Position numbers and translations under genes: made by a program. Shown here piece by piece: positions 1 through 4,934 of a DNA stretch of 5,017 bases (within the stretch, counting starts at the first letter, position 1; the number at the start of each line of letters is the position of its first letter). This DNA comes from Schwartzia sp. (in: firmicutes) (GTDB lineage Bacteria; Bacillota; Negativicutes; Selenomonadales; Selenomonadaceae): positions 1-5,017 of the forward strand of contig JAILNL010000145.1 of assembly GCA_024691625.1 (NCBI GenBank). Reading direction: 5' to 3'. The notes below the pieces were generated by a model that did no database searches, had not been told where the DNA came from, and saw nothing but the letters and a program-made list of their open reading frames with translations.

Positions 1-38
1 AGAGGGGGAGAGTTTCTTTTTTCACATTCACATCTGAG

Positions 39-503
39 TTACACTGCACGGATAGGAATCTCCTTCAGAGGCTCTTCCTTCGGTGCGTCTGCCTTCGGCA
101 GGATTACTCTGAGTACGCCGTCCTTGAATTCGGCGTCGAGCTTCGTTTCATCAATATTGTCGATGTAGAACGAGCGGCTCATGCTTCCGCTGTAACGTTC
201 GCGACGGATATAACTTCCGTTTTCATCCTTTTCGTCTTTTGTGTGTTCCTGCTTCGTTGCAACGGTGAGATAGTTGTCTTTGTAGGTAAGGGAGATGTCA
301 TCTTTTGTGACCCCCGGAAGCTCCGCGGTGAGCTCGTAGTTCGTATCATTGTCCTTCACATCCACCTTGAAGGCGCTGCCGGAAAAGCCGGCGTCCTGGA
401 ACAGGCTCATCAGCGGTCGGTTCATCCAGTCGAAGAGGCGGCTGAATTCGTCGTCTCTCATCATGATGTCATTTCTTGTGTTGAATGGTACTAATCCAAA
501 CAT
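39..503 (-). CDS. Small heat shock protein, Hsp20/alpha-crystallin family
   Basis: This is a 154-residue ATP-independent holdase chaperone of the cytoplasm. Proteins of this family bind unfolding proteins and pass them to the DnaK and ClpB machinery. The N-terminal arm (about residues 1-44) is rich in Phe and Met. The alpha-crystallin domain covers about 45-137, with the ELPGV turn at 61-65 and the signature GVLRVILPK at 129-137. The C-terminal tail carries the I-x-I oligomerisation motif as IPI (149-151). Length is typical for bacterial Hsp20. The start at 503 is chosen because AAAGGGG lies 9 bases upstream and the protein then begins MFGLVPF, as is common in the family. The open frame runs on to an ATG at 599, but that ATG lies upstream of the predicted -10. 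The gene appears monocistronic, with its own promoter. No terminator is visible in the 38 bases between the stop codon and the window edge. Confidence 0.96.
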   Translation of the reverse strand: MFGLVPFNTRNDIMMRDDEFSRLFDWMNRPLMSLFQDAGFSGSAFKVDVKDNDTNYELTAELPGVTKDDISLTYKDNYLTVATKQEHTKDEKDENGSYIRRERYSGSMSRSFYIDNIDETKLDAEFKDGVLRVILPKADAPKEEPLKEIPIRAV

Positions 504-512
504 AATCCAGAT

Positions 513-519
513 CCCCTTT
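513..519 (-). promoter_or_regulatory. Ribosome binding site of the Hsp20 gene
   Basis: AAAGGGG on the minus strand, 9 bases before the ATG at 503. It decides the start, because the in-frame ATG codons further upstream (599 and 590) have no comparable site and lie at or above the promoter. Confidence 0.8.
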
Positions 520-545
520 CGTTTATAGTTGTTGTGTTGGATTTC

Positions 546-569
546 GGAAGGCCCTGCCGTGATCCTTCC
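546..569 (-). promoter_or_regulatory. Leader hairpin in the Hsp20 5' untranslated region
   Basis: GGAAGG and CCTTCC arms (6 bp) enclose a 12-base loop early in the predicted roughly 70-base leader of the heat shock mRNA. A second possible pairing brings AAUCCA (538-543) onto UGGAUU (504-509), just before the AUG, and leaves the Shine-Dalgarno site in the intervening loop. The complementarity is visible in the sequence. A role in heat-dependent translation is only a possibility, since the ribosome binding site itself is not clearly paired. Confidence 0.35.
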
Positions 570-579
570 TTCAATTATT

Positions 580-607
580 ATTATAGCCATAAAAGTCAAA
601 AAGTCAA
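580..607 (-). promoter_or_regulatory. Sigma-A-type promoter of the Hsp20 gene
   Basis: The -35 box is TTGACT (602-607) and the -10 box is a perfect TATAAT (580-585), with a 16 bp spacer, on the minus strand. An AT-rich run (about 617-649) lies upstream and could act as an UP element. Transcription would begin near 573 and give a leader of about 70 bases. Confidence 0.75.
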
Positions 608-616
608 TAAGTCAAA
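594..616 (-). promoter_or_regulatory. Triple tandem TTGACTTW repeat over the Hsp20 promoter, putative operator
   Basis: Three heptads read on the plus strand as AGTCAAA (594-600), AGTCAAT (602-608) and AGTCAAA (610-616), with exact 8 bp periodicity. The middle unit supplies the -35 hexamer, one unit lies in the spacer and one lies just upstream. The heptad resembles the half-site of CtsR, the class III heat shock repressor (RGTCAAA-N3-RGTCAAA), but CtsR half-sites repeat every 10 bp rather than 8. No CIRCE element is present. A repressor bound here would cover the -35 box. The regulator's identity is inference. Confidence 0.5.
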
Positions 617-639
617 ACAACAAAAATAAAAATTTTTAC

Positions 640-671
640 AAAAAAATTTGGCCGCACGCTTTTGCGTGCGG
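640..671 (-). terminator. Intrinsic terminator of the NlpC/P60 gene
   Basis: A perfect 8 bp GC-rich stem (CCGCACGC, AAAA loop, GCGTGCGG; 652-671) is followed on the minus strand by CCAAA and seven T residues (640-646). It lies 15 bases past the stop codon at 687. It separates this transcript from the Hsp20 promoter further downstream. Confidence 0.9.
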
Positions 672-686
672 TCAAGGCCGTGTCTT

Positions 687-1484
687 TTATTTTACTATGT
701 GTTTTCCGCCGTACCAGTGAGATTTCCAGTAGTATCTGTCGTTGAGCTCGTCTATGCGTACTCCTTTGCTTGAGGAAACATGGATAAACTTTCCGTTCCC
801 GATATAAAGACCGCAGTGGGAGGCGCCTTTTTCATACGTGGAGAAAAAGACAAGGTCGCCGGGAACGAGCTCCTTCTGAGTTTTTATGTTTTTTCCCAGC
901 TTGAACTGTCCGTCTGCCGTTCGGGGAAGAGTGTAGCCGTGCTGCTTGAATACATACTGCAGGAAGCCTGAGCAGTCAAATCCTTTTGGCGTGGTTCCGC
1001 CGAAGCGATATTTTGTGCCGATATACTTCTTTGCGGTGCGTATCAGTGCATCTACATTGGATTTTTCCAGGAACGGCTGGCTTTCAGCTCCCTTTTTTGA
1101 GGGGACAGGAGTAGCGGGAACAGGAGCAGGCTTGCTGTTTTTGTCCGAGCTCTTGCTCTTGGGGGGCTCGCCTTTTGGCTCATCAGAGCTGCCTGATTTT
1201 GCTGCCGATGGAATCTCTTTGAGCTTTTTCCATGTTGCCCTGTCTACCTCACCGGTAATCTTTATTTTGTTGTCACGCTGGAATGCGATAAGTGCGCGGT
1301 AGGTTTCGTTGCCGAAAACTCCGTCAATGCTGCTTATGTTGTAGCCGGCGTTCTGCAGAGCCTGCTGAACAACACGGACATCATGTCCCTCTGAGCCTTT
1401 TTTCAGTATGGGCGCGGCAAAGGCGGAGGCCGTGAGTGTTAAAAGAATCACGGCGGTCATGAAAAATATTTTCAGATGCTTCAT
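687..1484 (-). CDS. Secreted peptidoglycan-binding NlpC/P60 cell-wall endopeptidase
   Basis: A 265-residue exported protein predicted to cut peptide bonds in peptidoglycan stems. Residues 1-23 form a signal peptide (KHLK, hydrophobic core, cleavage after AFA). A PG_binding_1 repeat spans about 27-91, with the conserved DGVFGNET-type turn at 54-61 and AFQ at 67-69. Residues 92-140 are a low-complexity Lys/Ser/Pro linker. The NlpC/P60 domain spans about 143-262, with nucleophile Cys171 in FDCSGF, His223 in SHCGLYIG, and His235 in FIHVSS as the likely third catalytic residue. The full catalytic set is present, so the enzyme looks active. The exact bond cut (typically gamma-D-Glu to diamino acid) is inferred from the family. 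The start is supported by GGAAGG six bases upstream. The gene is flanked by its own terminator and a regulatory intergenic region, so it is probably monocistronic. Confidence 0.95.
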   Translation of the reverse strand: MKHLKIFFMTAVILLTLTASAFAAPILKKGSEGHDVRVVQQALQNAGYNISSIDGVFGNETYRALIAFQRDNKIKITGEVDRATWKKLKEIPSAAKSGSSDEPKGEPPKSKSSDKNSKPAPVPATPVPSKKGAESQPFLEKSNVDALIRTAKKYIGTKYRFGGTTPKGFDCSGFLQYVFKQHGYTLPRTADGQFKLGKNIKTQKELVPGDLVFFSTYEKGASHCGLYIGNGKFIHVSSSKGVRIDELNDRYYWKSHWYGGKHIVK

Positions 1485-1537
1485 GATTATCCTTCCTTTG
1501 AAAGAAAACAGGATTCGGACATTTTATTGTTGATTAA

Positions 1538-1566
1538 ATTATACTGCCTTTATCTGAAAAGAGGAA
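1538..1566 (-). promoter_or_regulatory. Possible promoter of the NlpC/P60 gene
   Basis: A perfect -10 TATAAT (1538-1543) lies on the minus strand 54 bases before the start codon. The -35 at 17 bp spacing is only TTCCTC (1561-1566), a poor match, so an activator or another start site is possible. The DnaA-box-like cluster begins a few bases further upstream (1570). Confidence 0.45.
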
Positions 1567-1569
1567 GGG

Positions 1570-1770
1570 TTTTGCACAGAGGAGAGAAAAGATATCCACA
1601 TGATATCAAGGGGAAAAATACTTTTTTGGCGGCTTTATCCACAGAAATCAACAGCCTTTTGAAATTTTGTGGATATATCTGTGGATAAGTATCCTCAAAC
1701 GGCGAGTTTTCGGGATATTTATTCATAAAAAAGAACTGTGCAGCATTTATGTGCACAGTTCTGTGGATTA
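1570..1770. promoter_or_regulatory. DnaA-box cluster
   Basis: Six 9-mers resembling the DnaA box TTATCCACA lie in 201 bp. Two are perfect: 1635-1643 on plus and 1680-1688 on minus. Three have one mismatch: ATATCCACA at 1592-1600 on plus, and on minus 1668-1676 (ATATCCACA) and 1762-1770 (TAATCCACA). One is relaxed: TTTTGCACA at 1570-1578 on plus. The plus boxes face the minus boxes, and the 1668 and 1680 boxes have a 12 bp period. The tract at 1771-1795 next to the last box has only two non-A/T bases in 25. The 1591 box also lies in a GATATC-CACAT-GATATC pair. This is the content of the gene-free stretch 1485-1794, apart from the ilvA terminator and the NlpC promoter. It could titrate DnaA, control nlpC, or be part of an origin. 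The absence of dnaA, dnaN or rpmH in view argues against naming it oriC. Confidence 0.65.
1727..1762 (-). terminator. Intrinsic terminator of ilvA
   Basis: An 11 bp perfect stem (arms 1732-1742 and 1752-1762, core AGAACTGTGC and GCACAGTTCT) has a 9-base loop. On the minus strand it is followed by a T run (1727-1732). It lies 33 bases past the ilvA stop codon. The last DnaA-like box abuts its upstream arm. Confidence 0.85.
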
Positions 1771-1794
1771 CTATTATTTATTTTATATAATATC

Positions 1795-3036
1795 TCAGTA
1801 TACACGCTCGATACTGAATCCGTTTTTCGTGAGTGCTTTTGTAATCTGCTCTATGTGGTCGTTGCCGTGTGTTTCGCAGGTAACGGTCAGGATTACTTTT
1901 TTGAAGAGGTCTTTTACAAGATCCGGATTATGGTCGAGCTTGATTACATTTGCATTCTGCTCCGCGAGAATCTGCGAGACCTTGAGCAGCTGCCCCGGTT
2001 TGTCCGGCAGCGGAACGGAGAAGCAGAAGATGCGTCCGCGGGCAACAAGTGCTTTGTGAATAAGCGCGGAAATGGTCGATATATCAATGTTACCTCCACT
2101 GATGATGGCGACGACTTTTTTGCCTTTCATGCGGAGCTTCGGCAGTGCTGCAAGGGAGAGAGCACCTGCGCCCTCGGCGATTAGCTTGTGCTTTTCAATG
2201 AGGGAGAGGAGCGCATCCATAATCTCCACCTCGGAGACTGTGATGATTTCATCGAGGTATTTCTTGCAGAAGGCATAAGTGAGCGTGCCTGCTGTTTTGA
2301 CAGCGCAGCCGTCTGCTACTGTATCAACGTATGGCAGCGTTACGATTTTGTCTGATTTGAAGGCTGCCTCCATACACGCTGCACCGGCCGGCTCAACACC
2401 TATTACCTTGACATTCGGATATACGAGCTTTGCGGTGAGCGCTACGCCGCTCGCAAATCCGCCGCCGCCGATAGGAACGAGGATTGCGTCAACGTCCTTG
2501 AGGTCGTCGATGATTTCCTTTGCCGTCGTGCCCTGTCCGAGGATTACTTTTACGTCGTTGAACGGATGGATATAAACGTAGCCCTTTTCCTTCTGCAGTT
2601 CAAGGGATTTTGCGTAAGCGTCGTCGAATGTATCTCCGTGGAGTACGACCTCAGCGCCGTATGCCTTTGTTGCTTCGACTTTAAGAATCGGGGTTGTTGC
2701 CGGCATGCAGATTACTGCTTTGACGCCAAGCTTCTGCGCGGAGAAGGCAACACCCTGCGCGTGGTTGCCTGCTGAGGCGGTGATGACTCCCTTTTTGCGT
2801 TCTGCTGCAGTAAGCTGGCTGATTTTGTTATATGCGCCGCGCAGCTTAAACGAGCCTGTTGTCTGCAGATTTTCAGGCTTGAAGTATACTGTGTTATCGC
2901 AAAGACCGGAAAAATATGGGCTTTCAATGAGCTTCGTTTTTACAGCGACTCCGTCAAGCTGCTGGGCAGCCTTGTAGAGATCGGCGATGGTGGTTTTTTC
3001 CAATATTGCTTGTACGTCTTCGGTGTTTTCGGGCAT
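1795..3036 (-). CDS. ilvA: Threonine ammonia-lyase (threonine dehydratase) with C-terminal ACT domain
   Basis: A 413-residue cytoplasmic PLP enzyme that deaminates L-threonine to 2-oxobutanoate and ammonia, the first step from threonine to isoleucine. The fold-type II catalytic domain spans about 15-330. The PLP lysine is Lys64 in TGSFKLRGA, followed by SAGNHAQG (88-95), the tetraglycine phosphate loop GGGG (190-193) and SGGN (313-316). A single ACT-like domain (about 337-413, with PDKPGQLLKV at 344-353) ends the protein. This is the medium, one-ACT form of about 400 residues, not the long two-ACT form of E. coli IlvA. Whether it serves isoleucine synthesis or threonine catabolism cannot be told here, because no other ilv or tdc gene is present. 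The start at 3036 follows an excellent AAGGAGAG. An in-frame ATG at 3132 is rejected because it lies upstream of the -10 box. The gene is a single-gene unit divergent from the universal stress protein gene. Confidence 0.95.
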   Translation of the reverse strand: MPENTEDVQAILEKTTIADLYKAAQQLDGVAVKTKLIESPYFSGLCDNTVYFKPENLQTTGSFKLRGAYNKISQLTAAERKKGVITASAGNHAQGVAFSAQKLGVKAVICMPATTPILKVEATKAYGAEVVLHGDTFDDAYAKSLELQKEKGYVYIHPFNDVKVILGQGTTAKEIIDDLKDVDAILVPIGGGGFASGVALTAKLVYPNVKVIGVEPAGAACMEAAFKSDKIVTLPYVDTVADGCAVKTAGTLTYAFCKKYLDEIITVSEVEIMDALLSLIEKHKLIAEGAGALSLAALPKLRMKGKKVVAIISGGNIDISTISALIHKALVARGRIFCFSVPLPDKPGQLLKVSQILAEQNANVIKLDHNPDLVKDLFKKVILTVTCETHGNDHIEQITKALTKNGFSIERVY

Positions 3037-3043
3037 GAATATT

Positions 3044-3051
3044 CTCTCCTT
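3044..3051 (-). promoter_or_regulatory. Ribosome binding site of ilvA
   Basis: AAGGAGAG on the minus strand, about 7-9 bases before the ATG at 3036. It settles the 413-residue start over a 445-residue reading of the same frame. The preceding UUCUU could pair with AAGGA to form a small hairpin over the site, but the stem is short. Confidence 0.85.
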
Positions 3052-3115
3052 CGGAAGAAAGGCTCCAATTGTCCTCTGGACGTAGACGATTGCGAGGCTT
3101 GCTTCATATGTGTGT

Positions 3116-3144
3116 AGTATACTTTTGTTCAAAAGATGTTACAA
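3116..3144 (-). promoter_or_regulatory. Promoter of ilvA
   Basis: The -10 is TATACT (3116-3121) and the -35 is TTGTAA (3139-3144), with a 17 bp spacer, on the minus strand. Transcription would begin near 3109 and give a leader of about 70 bases. No isoleucine-rich leader peptide and no terminator-antiterminator pair is visible in that leader, so attenuation is unlikely. The -35 lies inside a perfect palindrome. Confidence 0.65.
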
Positions 3145-3154
3145 GTGTAACATC
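3135..3154. promoter_or_regulatory. Perfect palindromic operator candidate in the ilvA-usp spacer
   Basis: GATGTTAC-AAGT-GTAACATC, arms of 8 bp with no mismatch and a 4-base centre, overlaps the ilvA -35 hexamer and lies about 135 bp upstream of the divergent usp start. Its core, TTACAAGTGTAA, fits the TACAnnTGTA form bound by CopY/BlaI/MecI-family winged-helix repressors. That match is short and the regulator is unknown. Its position over the -35 suggests repression of ilvA. Confidence 0.55.
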
Positions 3155-3287
3155 ATGAATACGGTTCGTCAAATCAAATTGTAAAGTTGCGCAGATGAAA
3201 AATTTTTAATCATAGCAGGATTTTTCAGATTAATCACGAAATTATGTATATGGAAATTTATTCTTAGAGGTTCAGGAGGGAATTACT

Positions 3288-3704
3288 ATGACAAAGAATA
3301 TACTGGTACCTGTTGACGGGTCGAAGAACTCGGAAGATGCGCTCAAGATGGCGGTTGAACTTGCTCAGGCCTGCAATGCTAAGCTCACATTCTTATATGT
3401 AGCAAACATCAATCAGCTTGCAATCAATGCATGTCTTACGGACGCAATTCTGGAGTCGGTTACGAAAGCAGGCGATGTTATTCTCGACCGTGCGATGGAA
3501 GCCGTACCTGAGGGTATTGAGAAGGAGTCTTTCTCCGAGACTGGTTCGCCGGCAGTAGTTATTCTTGATTTCCTTGAAGATCACGATATTGACCTTGTTG
3601 TTATGGGCAGCCGTGGACTCGGAGTTATGAAGGGCGTGCTTCTCGGCAGCGTCAGCCAGTATGTAGTCGAACAGGCTAAATGCCCTGTTCTCGTTGTGAA
3701 ATAA
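3288..3704 (+). CDS. Universal stress protein, UspA family
   Basis: A 138-residue, single-domain cytoplasmic protein of the alpha/beta Usp fold. It opens with the hallmark ILVPVDGS strand and loop (5-12). It carries the nucleotide-binding motif G-x2-G-x9-G-S at Gly107, Gly110, Gly120 and Ser121, so it belongs to the ATP-binding class. It ends in the usual CPVLVVK strand. Length is typical. Such proteins are induced in starvation and stress, but the substrate or partner is unknown. The start is fixed by AGGAGG eight bases upstream. No convincing -35/-10 pair was found in 3155-3270; TATGTA at 3243 is a weak candidate. Downstream is a GGDEF protein gene on the same strand, 133 bases away and separated by a large hairpin, so partial co-transcription is possible. 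Confidence 0.95.
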   Translation: MTKNILVPVDGSKNSEDALKMAVELAQACNAKLTFLYVANINQLAINACLTDAILESVTKAGDVILDRAMEAVPEGIEKESFSETGSPAVVILDFLEDHDIDLVVMGSRGLGVMKGVLLGSVSQYVVEQAKCPVLVVK

Positions 3705-3712
3705 CAAGATTG

Positions 3713-3743
3713 ACCGCTTTTCACCATGGAGGTTGGAAGCGGT
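3713..3743 (+). other. Stem-loop just after the usp stop codon
   Basis: ACCGCTT (3713-3719) and AAGCGGT (3737-3743) form a perfect 7 bp stem, with a weaker inner CACC/GGTTG pairing. No T run follows, so it is not a stand-alone terminator. It abuts the larger hairpin that starts at 3744 and may stack on it or protect the usp mRNA 3' end. Confidence 0.45.
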
Positions 3744-3824
3744 GCCGATTGACGAAGGAAATACCAATGAAGGAATTTTGCAGGAGAATTCTTTCATTGG
3801 TTTCGAATCGGCGATTTCTTTTTT
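3744..3824 (+). terminator. Long hairpin with U-tract between usp and the GGDEF gene: terminator or attenuator
   Basis: Three stacked helices form one long hairpin. GCCGATT pairs with AATCGGC (3744-3750/3806-3812), CGAA pairs with TTCG (3753-3756/3802-3805), and a 15-pair helix with one G-U wobble joins 3763-3777 to 3787-3801. Two more weak pairs leave the loop GCAGG. Bulges of 2 and 6 bases are all on the 5' side. The sequence GATTTCTTTTTT (3813-3824) follows. The T run ends exactly where the next gene's AAGGAG begins, so no promoter fits downstream of it. Expression of the GGDEF gene must therefore read through this structure or escape it. Confidence 0.7.
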
Positions 3825-3830
3825 AAGGAG
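3825..3830 (+). promoter_or_regulatory. Ribosome binding site of the GGDEF gene
   Basis: AAGGAG, seven bases before ATG 3838, directly abutting the U-tract of the preceding hairpin. It decides the start against an in-frame TTG at 3733, which has only a weak upstream site and would put the whole hairpin inside the coding sequence. Confidence 0.75.
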
Positions 3831-3837
3831 CGGGAGA

Positions 3838-4809
3838 ATGGGACGGAAACGTGTACAGATGTCGCCTTCTGAATATGCGGTTGTTGAAGCGCATATGGCT
3901 GAGGCGGAGAAGAAAATGGCCCAGCTTGAACGGGAGCTGGTTCAGCTGCGTGCTATAGAACGGCTGGAGCAGATTCGTACAGGTGCTATTGATTTTATCT
4001 ACGATGTGACAAATAATACCATGCGTTATCGCCTCCCTGGACAGGACGAGATGCTGGAGTTTCCATCGTTTATTCCGCTCTTGAAGGAATGGAACGTGGA
4101 TAACCACGGGGCGGCGGAACGTATTGATAAGATTTTTTCGCCCGGTGGGGCGAGGTCCGGAAGCATTGAGGTGATGATGAATCTCTTCAAGACAGGTGAG
4201 CTGCCTCATCGCCTGGTGTACCAGAGAATAGAAGATTCCGAGGGTGTCACCCTGGTGGGTTTTGCAGAGGATATTTCCGATGAAGCTGCGGAGCGCGACA
4301 GGCTCAGAAATGACGCGGAGCGCGATGGGCTGACAGGGCTTTATACGAAGGATACACTTCTGAAGCTCATTGAATTTGAGCTTGGAGCTTTGGCACCGGG
4401 AGAAAAAGGAGTTGTGTTCTATTTCGATATGGATTCCTTTGGGGCATTCAATACGGAACATGGAAAAAACGCAGGGGACAGTTTCCTGAGAGCCGTAGCA
4501 TCGGCGCTTAGAAATGAGTTCCGCGGTGTCGACCTTCTGGCGCGCGTAGGAGCAGATGAGTTCGCGGTTTTCTTCCGTGGATTTCTTGCTATTGATGTTA
4601 TTGAGCGGCGTGCGCAGCATCTTCTTGATACTGTGCGGCAGCTTCAGACGGAGCTCACCGAGGCGGCTTCCTGCAGCATGGGAATCGCGGTTACGGGCTC
4701 CTCCCGTGAGAACAGCGAGGAACTTCTGGAGCATGCAGGTCAGGCGCTGAAATCCGTAAAAAAATACGGCGGAAATCGTTATCGTATGTACGATAACGAC
4801 AGATATTGA
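3838..4809 (+). CDS. PAS-like/GGDEF domain signalling protein, putative diguanylate cyclase
   Basis: A 323-residue protein with no signal peptide or membrane segment, so it is probably cytoplasmic. Residues 12-47 look like a coiled coil (Glu/Lys/Leu-rich heptads). Residues 48-147 resemble a PAS sensor domain, ending in the typical VGFAEDIS strand. The GGDEF domain spans about 158-320, opening with DGLTGLY (163-169). It keeps the metal-binding FDMD (Asp197/Asp199), Asn205 and GD (213-214). The active-site loop reads GADEF (238-242) instead of GGDEF. An RxxD inhibitory site, RGVD (229-232), sits the canonical five residues upstream. The second Gly is Ala, and ND and GH are changed to NT (205-206) and GK (209-210), so activity may be reduced or lost. 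The protein could make c-di-GMP or bind it as a receptor. The signal sensed is unknown. It lies downstream of usp behind a terminator-like hairpin and ends before its own terminator. Confidence 0.9.
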   Translation: MGRKRVQMSPSEYAVVEAHMAEAEKKMAQLERELVQLRAIERLEQIRTGAIDFIYDVTNNTMRYRLPGQDEMLEFPSFIPLLKEWNVDNHGAAERIDKIFSPGGARSGSIEVMMNLFKTGELPHRLVYQRIEDSEGVTLVGFAEDISDEAAERDRLRNDAERDGLTGLYTKDTLLKLIEFELGALAPGEKGVVFYFDMDSFGAFNTEHGKNAGDSFLRAVASALRNEFRGVDLLARVGADEFAVFFRGFLAIDVIERRAQHLLDTVRQLQTELTEAASCSMGIAVTGSSRENSEELLEHAGQALKSVKKYGGNRYRMYDNDRY

Positions 4810-4838
4810 TGCTGTGTCTTTTTCCGTCATGCTGTGTC

Positions 4839-4883
4839 AAAAGGCTCTCGACGTAGTGATATACTACGCCGTCGAGCCTTTTT
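4839..4883 (+). terminator. Intrinsic terminator after the GGDEF gene
   Basis: An imperfect stem GGC-TCGAC-GTAGT against ACTAC-GTCGA-GCC, with small bulges and a GATAT loop, is followed by TTTTT (4879-4883). AAAA precedes the stem (4839-4842), so it could also act on minus-strand transcripts. It lies 29 bases past the stop codon. A 10 bp direct repeat, ATGCTGTGTC (4809-4818 and 4829-4838), sits between the stop and the hairpin. Confidence 0.8.
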
Positions 4884-4934
4884 CCTTGCCTGACGAAAAA
4901 ATCCAGCGGCATGGGTTGCGTTTAAGAGTTAAAT

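Noticed and set aside
504..599. Longer start of the Hsp20 gene at an ATG 32 codons upstream
   Set aside because: This ATG lies within the promoter, upstream of the -10 box. The added residues do not resemble the family, while ATG 503 has AAAGGGG at good spacing.
504..640. CIRCE (HrcA) element at the Hsp20 promoter
   Set aside because: No TTAGCACTC-N9-GAGTGCTAA or close variant is present.
1485..1794. Chromosomal origin oriC
   Set aside because: DnaA boxes and AT-rich DNA are present, but no dnaA, dnaN, rpmH or gidA neighbour is in view and the AT tract overlaps ordinary gene ends. It is reported only as a DnaA-box cluster.
3037..3132. Longer start of ilvA (445 residues)
   Set aside because: The upstream ATG lies between the -35 and -10 boxes and has no ribosome binding site. 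ATG 3036 follows AAGGAGAG and gives the usual length.
3726..3752. Eight-codon upstream open frame (ATG to TGA) before the GGDEF gene
   Set aside because: No ribosome binding site precedes it and it lies in paired stem regions, so it is not credible as a leader peptide on this evidence.
3733..3837. N-terminal extension of the GGDEF protein from TTG 3733
   Set aside because: It would be translated through a long terminator-like hairpin, and TTG has only a weak upstream GGAGG at poor spacing. ATG 3838 follows AAGGAG at 7 bases.
3705..3837. c-di-GMP riboswitch upstream of the GGDEF gene
   Set aside because: The spacer lacks the conserved core of the GEMM-I and GEMM-II aptamers, and the hairpin fills most of it.
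3823..4830. Long minus-strand open frame of 335 codons opposite the GGDEF gene
   Set aside because: Its translation is rich in Cys, His, Arg and Ile with no domain-like pattern. It is the antisense shadow of a well-supported plus-strand gene.
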